Shown here: positions 37,221 to 49,900 of the stretch, one piece after another
Numbering within the stretch: position 1 is the stretch's first letter
Layout of the letters: each line of letters starts with the position of its first letter
Origin: Erigeron canadensis
Lineage: Eukaryota > Streptophyta > Magnoliopsida > Asterales > Asteraceae
Direction: 5' to 3'
DNA: 64,000 nucleotides
Assembly: GCF_010389155.1 (NCBI RefSeq)
Contig: NC_057769.1
Location: 26,536,735-26,600,734 of the forward strand
Position numbers and translations under genes: made by a program
The notes under the pieces: model-generated
Databases searched by the model: none
Told to the model about the DNA's origin: nothing
What the model saw: the letters and a program-made list of their open reading frames with translations, nothing else

Positions 37221-38971
37221 CACACTAGAGTATTTGGATGTACAATATTTGTTCATATTCCAAAGTCCTTTCGTGATAAACTCGAACCATGTGCTGAAAA
37301 ATGTGTTTTTGTGGGATATGGGGTCACTCAAAAGGGGTATAGGTGTTACAATCCTAAAACTTGTCGTATGTTTACTACGATGAATTGTGATTTTTTGGAA
37401 ACCAAAGTATTACTACTCTCAAGAATTTCAGTGGTCAGGGGAAGGAACAAAGTGACACACTGAGCTGGCTTCAATATTCATCAGAAGTTCAGATCACTAA
37501 TCCATCAGAAGTCCAGACTACAGATAAAGATTTACAGTCCTTCTCTCAAAGTGAAAACCCAAGTCCAAACCTGATATCCGAGGTAAGTGTTTCTAAACTA
37601 GTTAATGATATGAATGTTCCAGTGAATGAAGTGCAGGAAAATGTTAATCCAGAAGTAACTCTTGAAAGTGCTCCGGAGGTCACTCTTGAAAGTGCTCTAG
37701 AAAGATATGTTCTCCCACCAAGATCTACCAGAGGAATACTTGCAAAGCGATATTCTCCAGAAAAGAGTTCTCGATCTACTAAGTATCCAGTAGACAACAT
37801 TGCTAATATTGCAGAAGGTTTTTTCTCCAAAGAAACAAAGGCATTTGCAGCAATATTATATTTAGAAGAGATACCATTAGGAGTAGAGCATGCTTTGAAA
37901 TTAAAAAATTGGAAGGATGCTATGGATAGTGAAATGGAGGCTCTTATGAAGAATGATACATGGGAGAAGTGTATTCTTCCAATAGGAAATAATCCAGTAG
38001 GGTGCAGGTGGATATATACCATCAAATATAAACCAAATGGAGATGTAGAAAGATATAAATCAAGACTTGTTGCCAAAGGATACACTCAGACCTATGGCAT
38101 TGATTATTCATAAACTTTTTCTCCAGTTGCAAAGCTAGATACAGTAAGGGTTCTTTTCTCAATAGCAGCAAATCAGGGGTGGTCCCTTCATCAGTTCGAT
38201 GTGAAGAATGCTTTTTTGCACGGAGAACTAAAAGAGGAAGTGTATATGGACCCTCCTCCAGGTTTTTCCCGTAATTTTAAAAATGGCGAAGTTTGTAGGT
38301 TGAAGAAGTCCGTGTATGGACTTAAACAATCACCTAAAGCTTGGTTTGGAAGATTTACTCTTGCTATGAAGAAGTATGGATATCAACAAAGCAATTCTGA
38401 TCATACATTGTTCCTTCGTCATAGAGGAAATCTAGTAACATGTCTAATAATTTATGTTGATGACATGATTATCACAGGAGATGATGAAAAGGAGATTGAT
38501 CAACTAAAAACAGCTTTGTTTGCAGAATTTGAAATGAAAGATTTGGGAGATTTGAAGTATTTTCTTGGAATAGAAGTTTCAAGGTCTAAACATGGAATTT
38601 TTATTTGTCAGAAGAAGTATATGTTGGATCTTTTAGCTGAAACAGAAATGATTGATTGCAAACCAGCAGACACACCCATGGTCATCAATCAGAAGTTGTT
38701 TATAAAGACAGATGCTAAAGCCATTATGAGTGATAATGAAGTTGCTATTCAGATCTCAGAGAACCCAGTTCAACATGATAGAACCAAGCATGTGGAAGTT
38801 GATCGTCATTTTATAAAAGAAAAGTTAGAGAGTGAAATTATCAAGCTTCTGTTTGTTAAGTCTGAAGAACAGCTCGCTGATATTCTAACCAAAGTAGTGG
38901 GAACATCTATGTTTCATAAGTGTCTAGGCAAGTTGAATTTCGGTAACCCCGATATTCAACTTGAGGGGGAG
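37221..38971 (+). pseudogene. Ty1/copia polyprotein remnant (integrase end, RT, partial RNase H)
   Basis: The remnant starts inside the integrase C-terminal region (VFGCTIFVHIPKSF, CVFVGYGVTQKGYRCY), shifts frame near 37405-37455, then runs through the linker into reverse transcriptase. A TAA at 38111-38113 interrupts RT just before FSPVAKL. RT motifs QFDVKNAFLHGEL, YGLKQSPKAWF and the catalytic YVDD (38453-38464) are present. After LFIKTDAKA (about 38717) the frame jumps straight to the end of RNase H (ENPVQHDRTKHVEVD), so much of RNase H is deleted in frame. A polypurine tract GAGGGGGAG (38963-38971) closes it. Gag, protease, most of integrase and the 5' LTR are missing, so it is dead. Confidence 0.9.
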
Positions 38972-39285
38972 TGTTAGACAATGTGGGATCAGAAATCAAT
39001 TCATCACTTCCCTAAGATACAAGGTTGAGACTAAAGCCCACATCACTCATTGAGATTTTCGGTACCCAATATCCTAAAATAGCTTCATTTAGCTTTAATC
39101 ATTTTAGATATCTCATATATTGTTGTTATAAGTAATCCTAATCGGACTATAATTAGGATAATCATTATTGTTATTAGTAATTAGAATCAAACTATATTTA
39201 TGATACAAATTCTTTTTATATAAAAAGAACCCTACAGATAAAATCACAATACATGAAAATCATTGAAAGCCCACGAACCAACTGT
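38972..39285 (+). mobile_element. 3' LTR of the copia remnant
   Basis: TGTTAGACAATGTGGGATC starts directly after the polypurine tract, as expected for a copia LTR. A TATA-like TTTTTATATAAAAAG lies near 39212-39226. The 3' limit is uncertain because no second LTR is present for comparison. Confidence 0.65.
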
Positions 39286-39735
39286 TACTTTATTTTATTG
39301 ATCTTAAGAACCATGGCTAACAACGATAAAATTATTTTTTTACAAGACATTAATGAGAACTCTGTCAATTGTGTAATCAAGATTAAGATATTTTTCTCTG
39401 GAAGAGCTTGTATAAAAGAAATCATGTTACACCCATACAATCTTGATATGATTTAACATTCAATATTTACATTTGAATATCTCAATTCCTTTTTTAATAT
39501 ATTTTTACATCTTAATGTATAATTATTTTTCTTATTCCATATACTAATATATAATTCTTATATTGATAATGTTGTAAAACATGTGTATGTAGCACATGTT
39601 TAAAATCAAGAAACCTTTTATATGTTTACAAAATTAATTAAAGTATATACAAGTATATCTTTATTGTGCTTGCTCAGAGCATCAATCAACTGAGGACCGA
39701 ACCTGGATATAGTTTCGATCTAAAGATTTGATTAA
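39286..39735. other. Intergenic, nothing recognised
   Basis: AT-rich DNA without supported features. Confidence 0.4.
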
Positions 39736-39998
39736 GGGTATGTTCTTGAGTTTTGTTTTGAAGGGAAAAGAAAAGATTGTGAAAGATTTTAAAAAAAATT
39801 GGGTTCTTGAGTTTTATTTAAGAGAAGAAGAGAAAAGAAGGGAAAGGATTTGGAAGGGGAATTCTATAGAATTTGTATAAGATATTTTCTTCCCACTTTT
39901 GAGATGATTTGGAAGGAAGGAAAATGCACTCATTCTCTTCCATTCATCTCTCTTCTCTTCTTTCCCCTTCCTTTACATATAAACTCGAGAACACAGGC
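39736..39998. mobile_element. Tourist-like MITE (PIF/Harbinger)
   Basis: The left end GGGTATGTTCTTGAGTTTT and inverted right end GCCTGTGTTCTCGAGTTTA match at most positions, and the element is flanked by TAA on both sides (39733-39735 and 39999-40001). A 3-bp TAA or TTA duplication is the PIF/Harbinger signature. The interior is purine-rich then pyrimidine-rich and non-coding. Confidence 0.65.
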
Positions 39999-40001
39999 TA
40001 A

Positions 40002-41325
40002 GGGTGATGTCAAACCTCTAATAATTAATGATTGTGTTTGAGAAGTTTCTAATATCAAATCTAACTGTTAAGTTTGTTACATAGTACTCGTAGTTAATTA
40101 AAGCTTATCTTATCACATAACAATGCGCTTATAATTCATCTGATATATTATTACTAATTACTAATTTTAGTTCTATTCAAAATTTAAAATTATAATTAAG
40201 ACTCTAACCAAATGTTTAATACTCCTATCTAAACTACATTATAAAAAAAAACACTCTATTTTTGAAAGGAAAATAATTAATCATTTTAAAAATTAACCTA
40301 AAAATCCTCCTAAAAGCTTTAAAACATGATAATAGGTATTATTCACTAATTCTTTTTCCTAATCCCACCCCATTTTGCCACAAATCTCAATCTAATAGGT
40401 AAGAGGATTTTTAAGCTATTGTTTTAGGAGGATTTATCATCTCCGTTTTTAGAAGTTTTGAAAAATATGTAATATTTTCAATTAGTACCCCTTAAGATAT
40501 TTTTACTTACACTACTTCCTTAACGTTAATGATTAAATTACACTATCAATCCTTTATTTTTTAAAATATCTCCATTAACTCTTTACATCAATTACTTTAT
40601 ATTAATTATCTACATCACTCGACGCCTCATTAACCATCAACAGTCGCCCCCACCACTATATCATCCCCGTCACGACCATTGCCGCATTGCACTGTAACGT
40701 GTTAGTATATTACTATAGATAAAGTCAAACTGTTTAAATCAACTCAACGGTCATAAGTCATAACTCATTAGTGTAGAGATTGCTTAATTTCACAAAGTTC
40801 GCTCAGGAGAATTTGAAGTATAACATCCATGAATGGGCCCACTGTTTTCACCTAATGATTAAATAATATTTATGCTTAATCTAATAATCAATTAACGTTA
40901 GATGAGGACTTAAATTTGAGAAGATATATACATGTTCAAATCTTAGCAAGCAAGTTAATTTTTCTTCTAAGATGTTGTCGTTTACTCGTTTATTTGTGCG
41001 GATTATTAGGGGAATTTTCCTTCTGTTAGATATTGAGGGAGGAGACTTTCCAGCGTGGACCTAGTTATGACAACATAATCTATACCCCGTTATGATATTC
41101 GATGTACACATTAAAAAAACAAAAACATAGTTTATTACTACACTATCATATTCTTTTTAATTAACAATAATATGTATTCTAGTAAATAATGAAAAGTTGA
41201 AAACAATTGGTATCATATAAATTTGTTTTGAAAACACACACAAAACTTCCTACCACAAAGGTTGATTCCTTGTGAACATTGGACGCAACGTATGTACTCG
41301 TATCATTTAACATTATATATATATA
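40002..41325. other. Intergenic, one Helitron-family remnant
   Basis: About 40460-40705 (plus) matches the Helitron family interior and end (CAGTCGCCCCCACCAC, CATTGCCGCATTGCAC), but the terminal CTCG is lost. The rest is AT-rich and shows no gene. Confidence 0.35.
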
Positions 41326-42011
41326 CTAGATATTTTATCCCGTGCGGCTAGTTAAAAAGGTTACTTTATGCATTAATAAATAGCTATTCTATAAGCTTAT
41401 TATGTTGAAATTGATTATGTTATAGTTAATGGTTAATTCCCGGATTAATACTCTGGTCATCTTTTGTTTTTTCTGACATGTCGATATCACAGTCACTAAA
41501 CCTACTATAGTAATTACACACCAACATTTAACATAAGATATTTTGATATCATTAACAAATCAAACGTAAATCGATAATGTAGCATGATATCTATATATTC
41601 ATCAAACGAAATAATATATACAAATTAAATAAATTAAACATGACAAAAATTTAGTCATATAAAATACACATAAATACAATACGAATAAGTAAAAAAAATA
41701 ATAAGATAAATAAGAGAAAATCATTATAGTTTTTGCTTTCAATTATGCTGAAAAGATGGAGAAAATACCTTATGTAGTGACGGGAAAAAAAATCCTATAT
41801 AAATTATATATATATATGCTTTTTTATATGCCATATTTAAAATATATGTATAATTATATTATATTATTTAATGAAAATCTATTAGTGTGAAAAAAATATG
41901 GAGGTGCCACGTAGGATAAATCCTATGTGGCATGTTTAGAGATAATTTTAATTTGAGGTGGATGACTTTAAAAAGTCAGGATAACTATTGTTTTATTATG
42001 TATATAGAAGA
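41326..42011 (-). mobile_element. Non-autonomous Helitron (686 bp), canonical CTAG type
   Basis: On the minus strand it starts TCTTCTATATACATAATAAA after an A and ends GCACGGGATAAAATATCTAG before a T, the expected A-T insertion. The phrase ATAAAACAATAGTTATCCTG near the start is typical of plant Helitron 5' ends. An internal palindrome (GCCACGTAGGAT...ATCCTATGTGGC) lies at about 41906-41932. No Rep/helicase is present. Confidence 0.7.
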
Positions 42012-42032
42012 TATATATATATATATATATAT

Positions 42033-42415
42033 AGGGGAATAATCAAATAAGAACAGTTTTAAAATAAGAACGGTGATCACATTTAAAAAACATCATTTTG
42101 ATGCATTAAAAGTATATAAAACTAACATAGTGCTTAACTAATTATCATTATTTAAGTGTTTAACAACACATTGATCCGTCAAAATCGAAAAAATCACGTT
42201 TTTTGGTGGATGCATTATTTTGAAGAATATGCATCCAAAATGGATGCACAAAACAAAAAACATAATTTTCTTGATTTTGACAGACCAATGTGTTGTTATA
42301 CACTTAAATAATGATAATTAGTTAAGCACTATGTTAGTTTTATGGACTTTTAATGCATTAAAATGATGTCTTTTAAATGCTGTTCTTATTTTAAGACTGT
42401 TCTCACTGGAGTGTT
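42033..42415. mobile_element. MITE with about 150-bp inverted arms, inserted in a TA repeat
   Basis: The two halves are inverted copies over most of their length, sharing for example AACTAACATAGTGCTTAACT and AATTATCATTATTTAAGTGT. TA runs border both sides (42010-42032 and 42416-42431), consistent with a TA target as in Tc1/mariner-type elements. It is non-coding. Confidence 0.7.
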
Positions 42416-42934
42416 ATATATATATATATATTAAAAAACTATAATTTGCTCAATCAAAACTTTGAACTACAAATTAAACATAATAGTCGATCTTATACAA
42501 AATTATCCATTTTAACGTATTATTTAAAAAAAAAGAAATCTCTAATATGACTATTATGCCCTTTGTATGTGAAACTAATTTGCCAATCGATTAAAATACG
42601 AACTACAGTGTATATATGCAATCATCCCTATAGTTATAGATTGTATATTTTTATATTATATTTAATGATTGGAGTCATGGAAGTTCGTGGGAGTCCATGT
42701 GAGTTCCCATGCCGACCTCCATATCTAAGTCTCCTTCCCACGTGTTCTCAATAAACCAATCTTCATTTTTACACTAATGTCGTGTATGTATATATACACA
42801 CATATGATATATACTTTGTATATGCATCCATTCTACAAAGCATACACAACATTGTATATATACACACAAGTTTTCGAAGGTGAAGGTAATTTGTTAAAAG
42901 TGAGTTAGTTGAAAGCTCGGCCCTTCATCTCTCG

Positions 42935-45900
42935 ATGGACAAGTACGAGGTGGTAAAGGATCTTGGTTCGGGAAATTTTGGGGTTGCTAGGCTCATGAGA
43001 CATAAAGAGACCAAAGATCTTGTTGCCATGAAATACATTGAGCGTGGTGCTAAGGTAAGTTATATATGTGCATGTATCGAATATGATCATATATATACGT
43101 ATATGCAACTTATTGTTTATATGTTATGTTTTAAATTTTTTTTGATGTTTTGCGTATTTAAAACTGATAAAAAAAAAATAATGAATGCAGATTGATGAAA
43201 ATGTGGCAAGAGAAATTATCAACCATAGATCGCTTCGTCATCCTAACATTATTCGATTCAAGGAGGTATGTGTTTATATTTTGTTCGTGTTAATTTGTTA
43301 ATATATACAATTAAGTGGTCATGATTTTCCAAATGTCGAGTTTTGAATAGAATTAATATATAGTTTGTTTTTGGCTAACCATGAATTGGTATAATATGTA
43401 TGTGTGCATATCGATATATATATAGGTTGTATTGACACCGACACATCTAGCAATAGTGATGGAGTATGCTGCTGGTGGAGAGTTGTTTGATCGTATATGC
43501 ACCGCTGGCCGATTTAGTGAGGATGAGGTAATAATTAGTTATGAACTATATTAATTCTTAGCTATAATGTAAAGGTTGGAAGGCCTTTTCTACCATTTAG
43601 GTAGTAATGGAAGCAGACTCTCTACTTAAGTAGAGTTAAGGTCTGCCTACATCTTAACCTCCCCCATACACCGTCGAGGTATTGGGGTTCAAAACCCGCA
43701 GAAGGCGGCACTGAGCAAAGTTTCTTTCTTTATTAATTCTTAGCTAGCCCTGTTGACATTTTCATTTTTCATATAAATTGGTGAAAGAACATGTAGATCG
43801 ATTATTAATAAGGACATGCGGTGTGTGTACCTTATTGAGTAAATATTAATTAATCAACTTTGTTCAATAACTTTTCAGGCGAGGTACTTCTTCCAACAAT
43901 TGATCTCCGGGGTCTCTTTCTGCCACTCAATGGTAACTAACATTCAATACTTTTTATTTATATTTTCTAAGAGTTAAATGTGGGCGTGAAAATGTATAGA
44001 ATCATGATTTTAAGAACTTAAATATTCAGGATAATTTCATGTAAAGTTTGATACAAATAATATTTATTTAACTAAAATTTAAAAGGTATTTGTGATTACG
44101 TTTAATATTTATTTAACTTAAATAGTTTTGAAAACGCAAAATACTTTTTAAAAACACAACATCAAACACACGGGTAATATATACACATATACATAAAAAA
44201 TTTTTTTTTTTAAAAAATGATTTATAAAAGAAAAAAAAAATCACTATTTTAACACATAAGTTCATTTTCTTATCTCGAGAGTCCTTCTAGTACCCGATCT
44301 AATTAACATCTTTTTAGATGTATTTTTATAAATTGTGATAATCAAAGGATGTTTCAAGTCATGTATACTTTTTTTCTTTTTATCATCAATAGTACTTGAT
44401 CCCATTTGTTCGTTTTCATAAATCATCATATATATCCAAAGTATGTGAGTCCATGTAATTACTAAGATTTAGAGTTATACTATCGATAATAACATCTTAT
44501 GCATAAACTAAAGCATATGTTTTTCCCAACTTTATTTGTTGTCCTTTTGTTGAATGGATAGTTTGGTTCATTAAAGGTTCAACTTTGTGCATGCAGCAAA
44601 TATGTCATCGAGATTTGAAGTTGGAAAATACACTTTTAGACGGGAGTCGAGCCCCTCGACTCAAGATATGCGACTTCGGTTATTCAAAGGTTATAATTTA
44701 GTTTTCATGCATATGATTTATCACGAGTTTTTCGTCTTCTACTTTAGTGTTTTCAAATTAATCGTTGTCTAAAGTGTGTAATAATTTTGTCAAGAGAACA
44801 CATTATTGAGATTTCATACTCGATATAAAGTCTTATTGGTAAAAAAAGAATAAGAACGATTATTGGTAATAGAACAATTGTTGCAAAAATGAGATTAATA
44901 ATGTTTGGTCCTTAAGTAGAATCATTTGGTTGAGTAATTCATAAAAAAATGAAATGTCTCTTTACAGTCGTCCCTTTTACATTCGAGACCCAAATCAACT
45001 GTTGGAACTCCGGCTTACATCGCCCCAGAGGTCCTGTCTCGTCGAGAATATGACGGCAAGGTACAAACTGTACTGTAAAATATTTTCAAGTGAAAGTTTG
45101 CATAGCGCATTTTACACATTAAGCTATGTATGCTCTACATTATCATAATTTTCAAAATTTATGCAAAGTTATCATTTGTTCATAATTTCGCGATACAATT
45201 TGTAGTTGGCGGATGTATGGTCATGTGGAGTGACACTATATGTTATGCTTGTGGGAGCATACCCTTTTGAAGATCCATCTGACCCCAAAAACTTCAGGAA
45301 AACCATCACTGTAAGTCTCATTAACCTTTTGGCAAAAAAAAAAAACTTCTTAAAAACTGTAGATTTCGACCCATTCATAATAGAATCGGTTTATTTTGAG
45401 CTGTAAATTTCTGCTAAGGGCTTTTTCTAAACGTTAACGTTTATTAAGTACTTACAACTCGATACATTGTTATGTAACTTTGTTTTGATGATAGATATAA
45501 TCACACTTAATTAATTAGTGTTGTTCAAGAGGTCAAACACAGAACAATGAGCTCAGACTCAACATGGTTAGACCCATATCCATTTTGACATATTATCTGA
45601 CCCGTTTATAATTTTCTTTTGTATTGCAGCGTATAATGTCCATTCAATATAAGATCCCGGATTACGTCCATATATCTCAGGAATGCAAACAACTTCTTTC
45701 ACGGATATTCGTTGCAAATCCTGCAAGAGTACGAAACACTTTTCTAAAATTGATTGATTATTCTAACTTAAAACTTTTAAAGCTATAAATTAGTCTTAAT
45801 GCTTTATGATTAAATATATAGCGGATCACAATCAAGGAAATCAAGAATCATCCATGGTTCTTAAAGAATTTGCCAAGAGAGCTCATGGAATCGACTCAAA

Positions 45901-46145
45901 CCAACTATTATCAACGTGACAACCCGACTTTTTCACTTCAGAGTGTGGAAGACATCATGAAGATTGTGGCGGAGGCAAGAAACCCCCCGCCATCATCAAG
46001 ATCCAAAGGGTATTTTGGTTGGGGAGCAGAAGAAGACGATGAAAAAGAGGATGAAGTTGACGAAGAAGACGTAGAAGAAGAAGAAGATGAATATGAAAAG
46101 AGGGTGAAAGAAGTTCATGCTAGTGGTGAATTCAATGTCGTTTAA
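42935..46145 (+). CDS. SnRK2.4: SnRK2 protein kinase, SnRK2.4/2.10-like
   Basis: Plant-specific Ser/Thr kinase of osmotic and salt stress signalling. Nine exons join in phase: 42935-43054, 43191-43265, 43426-43527, 43879-43932, 44597-44689, 44968-45060, 45206-45310, 45630-45728, 45822-46145 (TAA), giving 354 aa, the usual length. The start [16 protein letters not shown] is the canonical N-terminus. Visible are the Gly loop (11-16), Lys33 in [15 protein letters not shown] (catalytic Asp123), DFG at 143-145, an activation loop with [13 protein letters not shown] whose Ser158 corresponds to the activating Ser175 of OST1, and APEV. After the kinase comes the SnRK2 box ([20 protein letters not shown]), then a Glu/Asp-rich tail ending [13 protein letters not shown]. 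The Glu-rich acidic patch fits subclass I, the ABA-independent SnRK2.4/2.10 group, rather than the Asp-rich ABA-activated group. Intron 3 holds a SINE-like repeat. The gene appears intact. Confidence 0.93.
43565..43735 (+). mobile_element. SINE-like dispersed repeat, copy B, in SnRK2 intron 3
   Basis: The order GGAAGGCCTTTTCTACC, CTCTCTACTTAAG, CCCCATACACCGTCG, GTATTGGGGTTCAAAACCC, GAAGGCGGCA repeats that of the copy at 23035-23235 in the opposite orientation. GGTTCAAAACCC resembles a tRNA B box. Confidence 0.5.
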
Positions 46146-46468
46146 GCATATATAATTATATATGATATATTGTATTATGATTTTAAACAACGTTTTTTGG
46201 TTTTATATATATATATATTTTTATAGTAAAATTGTTTAAAATAATATTCACGATGTAGCTTCTATGGTATTAAGTTACATTTTCTGGCAAATGTTAACAT
46301 CCATCTGTTAGCAAAATCCTTTGTATGAAAAATGGGTCGTTAGTGATCAACATGTAGTGCGGTGGCATTTAATCAGCATAGAAGAGTATACATATTGTGA
46401 ATAGCACAGCTTGACATCACATTAGAATATATGAATCCCAAACACATTATTATACATATATGCACATA

Positions 46469-46645
46469 GGAAAAGGTTCACGTAAGAACCAATTGAATTG
46501 GAAGAACCATGAGAACCTTTAAATTATAAGGTGATGTTCATATGTGAATTGTATATGTGAACAAATTTATTCACATATGAACAGATCAAATTGTACTTAA
46601 TATACCTATGTTCATATGTGAATAGTTCTCACATGAACCTTACCC
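46469..46645. mobile_element. Stowaway-like MITE 3' of SnRK2
   Basis: GGAAAAGGTTCACGTAAGAAC at the left end pairs with GTTCTCACATGAACCTTACCC at the right, flanked by TA on each side (46467-46468 and 46646-46647). Several internal copies of TTCATATGTGAA-type palindromes are present. It lies between the convergent ends of SnRK2 and the TNL gene. Confidence 0.55.
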
Positions 46646-46933
46646 TATCCACATAACATCATCTGTAGTGCATGAAATAGTGATTATTCCTTGTCCATAT
46701 ATATTAGTTTTCAACTCCTAGTAAATTAGAAGCACTAAGATACACATGCAAATAAGTAGAATATTAAACAAGCTAGTTCAGTACCCCCATCATATCTGCA
46801 CCAAGTATGTTTTGTTGCGACTGTTCCAAGCATCCATTGCATTGTTATGACCAACAATTATAACAAAAACTTCAGTTGCATCTTGTGTTTTCTCCATGTG
46901 ATGAGATTGGGTTTGGTTGCTGAAACGCATACC

Positions 46934-49900
46934 TCAGGACGCGGCAACCATTGAGGACTTCCTCTGGGAGAATGCTCTAAACGGAACATTCATTTCTGAT
47001 GCAAATAAGCCAAAATCAATGAGATAATTATTTCTTATATCCAATTACAGGAAGTAGGTTCTTGGCATAAAAATGCGGATACAAAGTAGTATATATGACA
47101 TGATATAAATTATATGTAGTATAAATGACATATACCTTTATATCTGGTGTCAAATCCAATGATGAGACAAATATTGGTATGTTGTATAAACCGCTCCCTA
47201 TGTAGGAAGTAGTCTCCCGTTGTTAATTGAAAAGCAGAGAGATCCCCGCCAATGATATGATTCCATGACTTGTAATAACCTAAGGTATCTATTTCTTCTT
47301 CCATGTTTCCATCATTATATACAAGACCAATCCCACATTCCTTTGTCACTTGTCCTCCATGATAATCTGTTATATTGACAGTAATGTGGTCACCAGCTTC
47401 CATATCATCCATCCCAAACATCCAATGGGTTAGCACTGTTATATACTTTCCACCTACACTGACATTGTCAATATAATGCTTGTATATCCAGGTGCGGTTC
47501 TTTGTTTTATTAGTAATTTTGATCGGTGGTATCGAAAAGAACTCATCATATGAATACCGAAACATCTCATCTGAAAATCCAGACTTCTGCACATAGCAGA
47601 AATTCAATCCTCTAAGCTTGTCAGGAGATGATGGGATGGTAACTGAAATCGATGACCCCTCGCTTGTATCGCTAATCCAATTCGGCATCTTTTCCCCTCC
47701 ATAAATTGTGCTGAATACTCCAAATTCATAATACATCTGTTCCAAATTACAAGAAGCTTAATAACAAGCATAAATAACAAATAATCTTATATAAAATATA
47801 TCCAGACAATTAGAGGCAACCTGGCTTTTAAATCCCTCAATTCCTCTAACTGAATCATAAGTTTCCAAATGCCTCCTTTTAACAAACGCCAAATTACTCC
47901 AGCCTAAACTATGTAATAACTTCCCCTCAACATCTGACATAGGTTGGATTTTGACGATGCCATCAATTTCAAACAAAGAAGGTGCTAATAAAAACGGATC
48001 CACTGATAACTTTAGCGGGGACATTTCATGCTTAAATTTGATTTTCCTTAGAAAACTATAACGATTGTGTTGGCAATCGTAGGTATCAAGGATCAATTGA
48101 CTTAGCGTTTGTGGAGGACCCTCGATTGATCTGAGCATATTACAGTTCTTCATGCTAAGTTTCTCCAGCATATGAAGGTGTCTCACACAATCTGGCAGTG
48201 AAACGATTGGATTGCCATCTAGAATTAAAACTTTTAACATAGATAGGGAGCTGAAGTCTGTGGTAAAGGAATCGTTGGAGAGATTATTATTTGCAAGTGA
48301 CAAGCTTACTAATGAAGTCAGAAAAGATTTCCCAAGGGAATTTAAATTACTCTGCAAAGTCTCCACAATGGCAGAGGAAGAGATTTCTGAGTTTATATAG
48401 CCGTTGCTGGCAACGCGCACATCTAATGAATCCACATCCCTCTTTGCAACTGGAAACTCACAAAGACCGCAACCATCAAGAAATAATGTTTGTAGCTTCT
48501 TTAACTTTCCTATGGATCTTAGAAAGTTTTCAAGCTTGGTGCAGTAACTTAGATCCACGAGAATAAGTTCACCACAGTGTTTAATTGATTCACAGATCAT
48601 AATCAAACCTATGCAATTTGTAAGCATTAATCTCTCCAGTGAAGGGAGTTTACAAAAGCCACCGACAAAACGAAGCTGTTTGCAGAAACTTAGATTAAGA
48701 ACTTTTAATGATCCAAGCGACTGTTGGAATAAAGATAAACCAATAATTAGTGAATCGCATTAACCCAATTACCATGTATGACAAAACTAAAAATGAGCTA
48801 GATGCTTCAGTATTTACCGTTTGCGTCTTCTCAAATCGTTGAGAGTCATTACAAGACATGTCAAAAGATTTGAATTTGCTATAAGACATGTCAAGAGCAA
48901 CAAGATTCTCCATTGGTATATTTGAAGGTATATGTTCCAGAGGAAACTGATACATACACAACCATCTTAAAGTATGAGGAAAATTCGCATATGACCCACG
49001 GAGTAGCACATAATTGAGTTGTAGGAGCATTAGATTGTTCATTTTACTCAGTACTTTGGATTCCAACTCCAGTGATCCAAGTAACTTCTCTTTCTCAAGC
49101 ATTCTTGAGTCAAGGACAATGCCTTTAAGATTTCCTGCACCCTAATACAAGATGAAAAGAAAAAAAAATTATGCAAGGGTACACAGATAATAAAAAATAT
49201 ACTGGCAATTACATGGCCTCTTACCTTATTTCTGTTCAACACTTGGAATGACTCCTCATGACACCATAATCGGCTACGCTCCCATGGTCTAATTGATTCT
49301 TGCCGTACCACATTTCTCCCCATCTCTTGAAGCAATTCATGCATCATTAACTCATTGTTTGGTCCGACTGTGAGAAGGCATCTGTCAATGAGATTTGCGA
49401 TCTCAAGTTTTGTGTGAATTTCACATGCCTTTAATATTGTTTCAGTAGAATCTCTATCCTTTCCCACGAAAAAACAAGCAATATACTTAAACAACTCCTT
49501 GGCATTTTTTGATGGCAAAGAGTCGAAGCTAAAACGCAATACCTTTTCTGTGTCAGAGTCAGATTCTTCTTTTAGGTTCTCTAGGCAATCCCCCCATTCA
49601 AATTCATCTCGATCAAATAGAGACCTACCCAAAACTTTAAGAGCCAATGGAAGTCCATCACAGAGCTTCACGAGTTTTTTAGACACCTGTTTATAAGATT
49701 CTGTAGGATCAATGTACCCAAATGCATGATAACTAAAAAGCTGTAGTGACGAGGTCTCATTCAAGTCTTTAAGCAGGACCTTTGTATGCTTGGGTTGAAC
49801 TTGCAAGTTGAATAGTGCACACCTCTCTATCAATGATGCGTCCTTGGTGGTTATAATAACTTTGCTTCCTGGATGAAAACCTTTGTTTCCAAGTAAAGCA

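Noticed and set aside
37546..38085. 179-codon frame on the minus strand
   Set aside because: Antisense shadow of the copia reverse transcriptase.
45996..46190. Phe-rich frame on the minus strand
   Set aside because: Antisense of the acidic tail of SnRK2.
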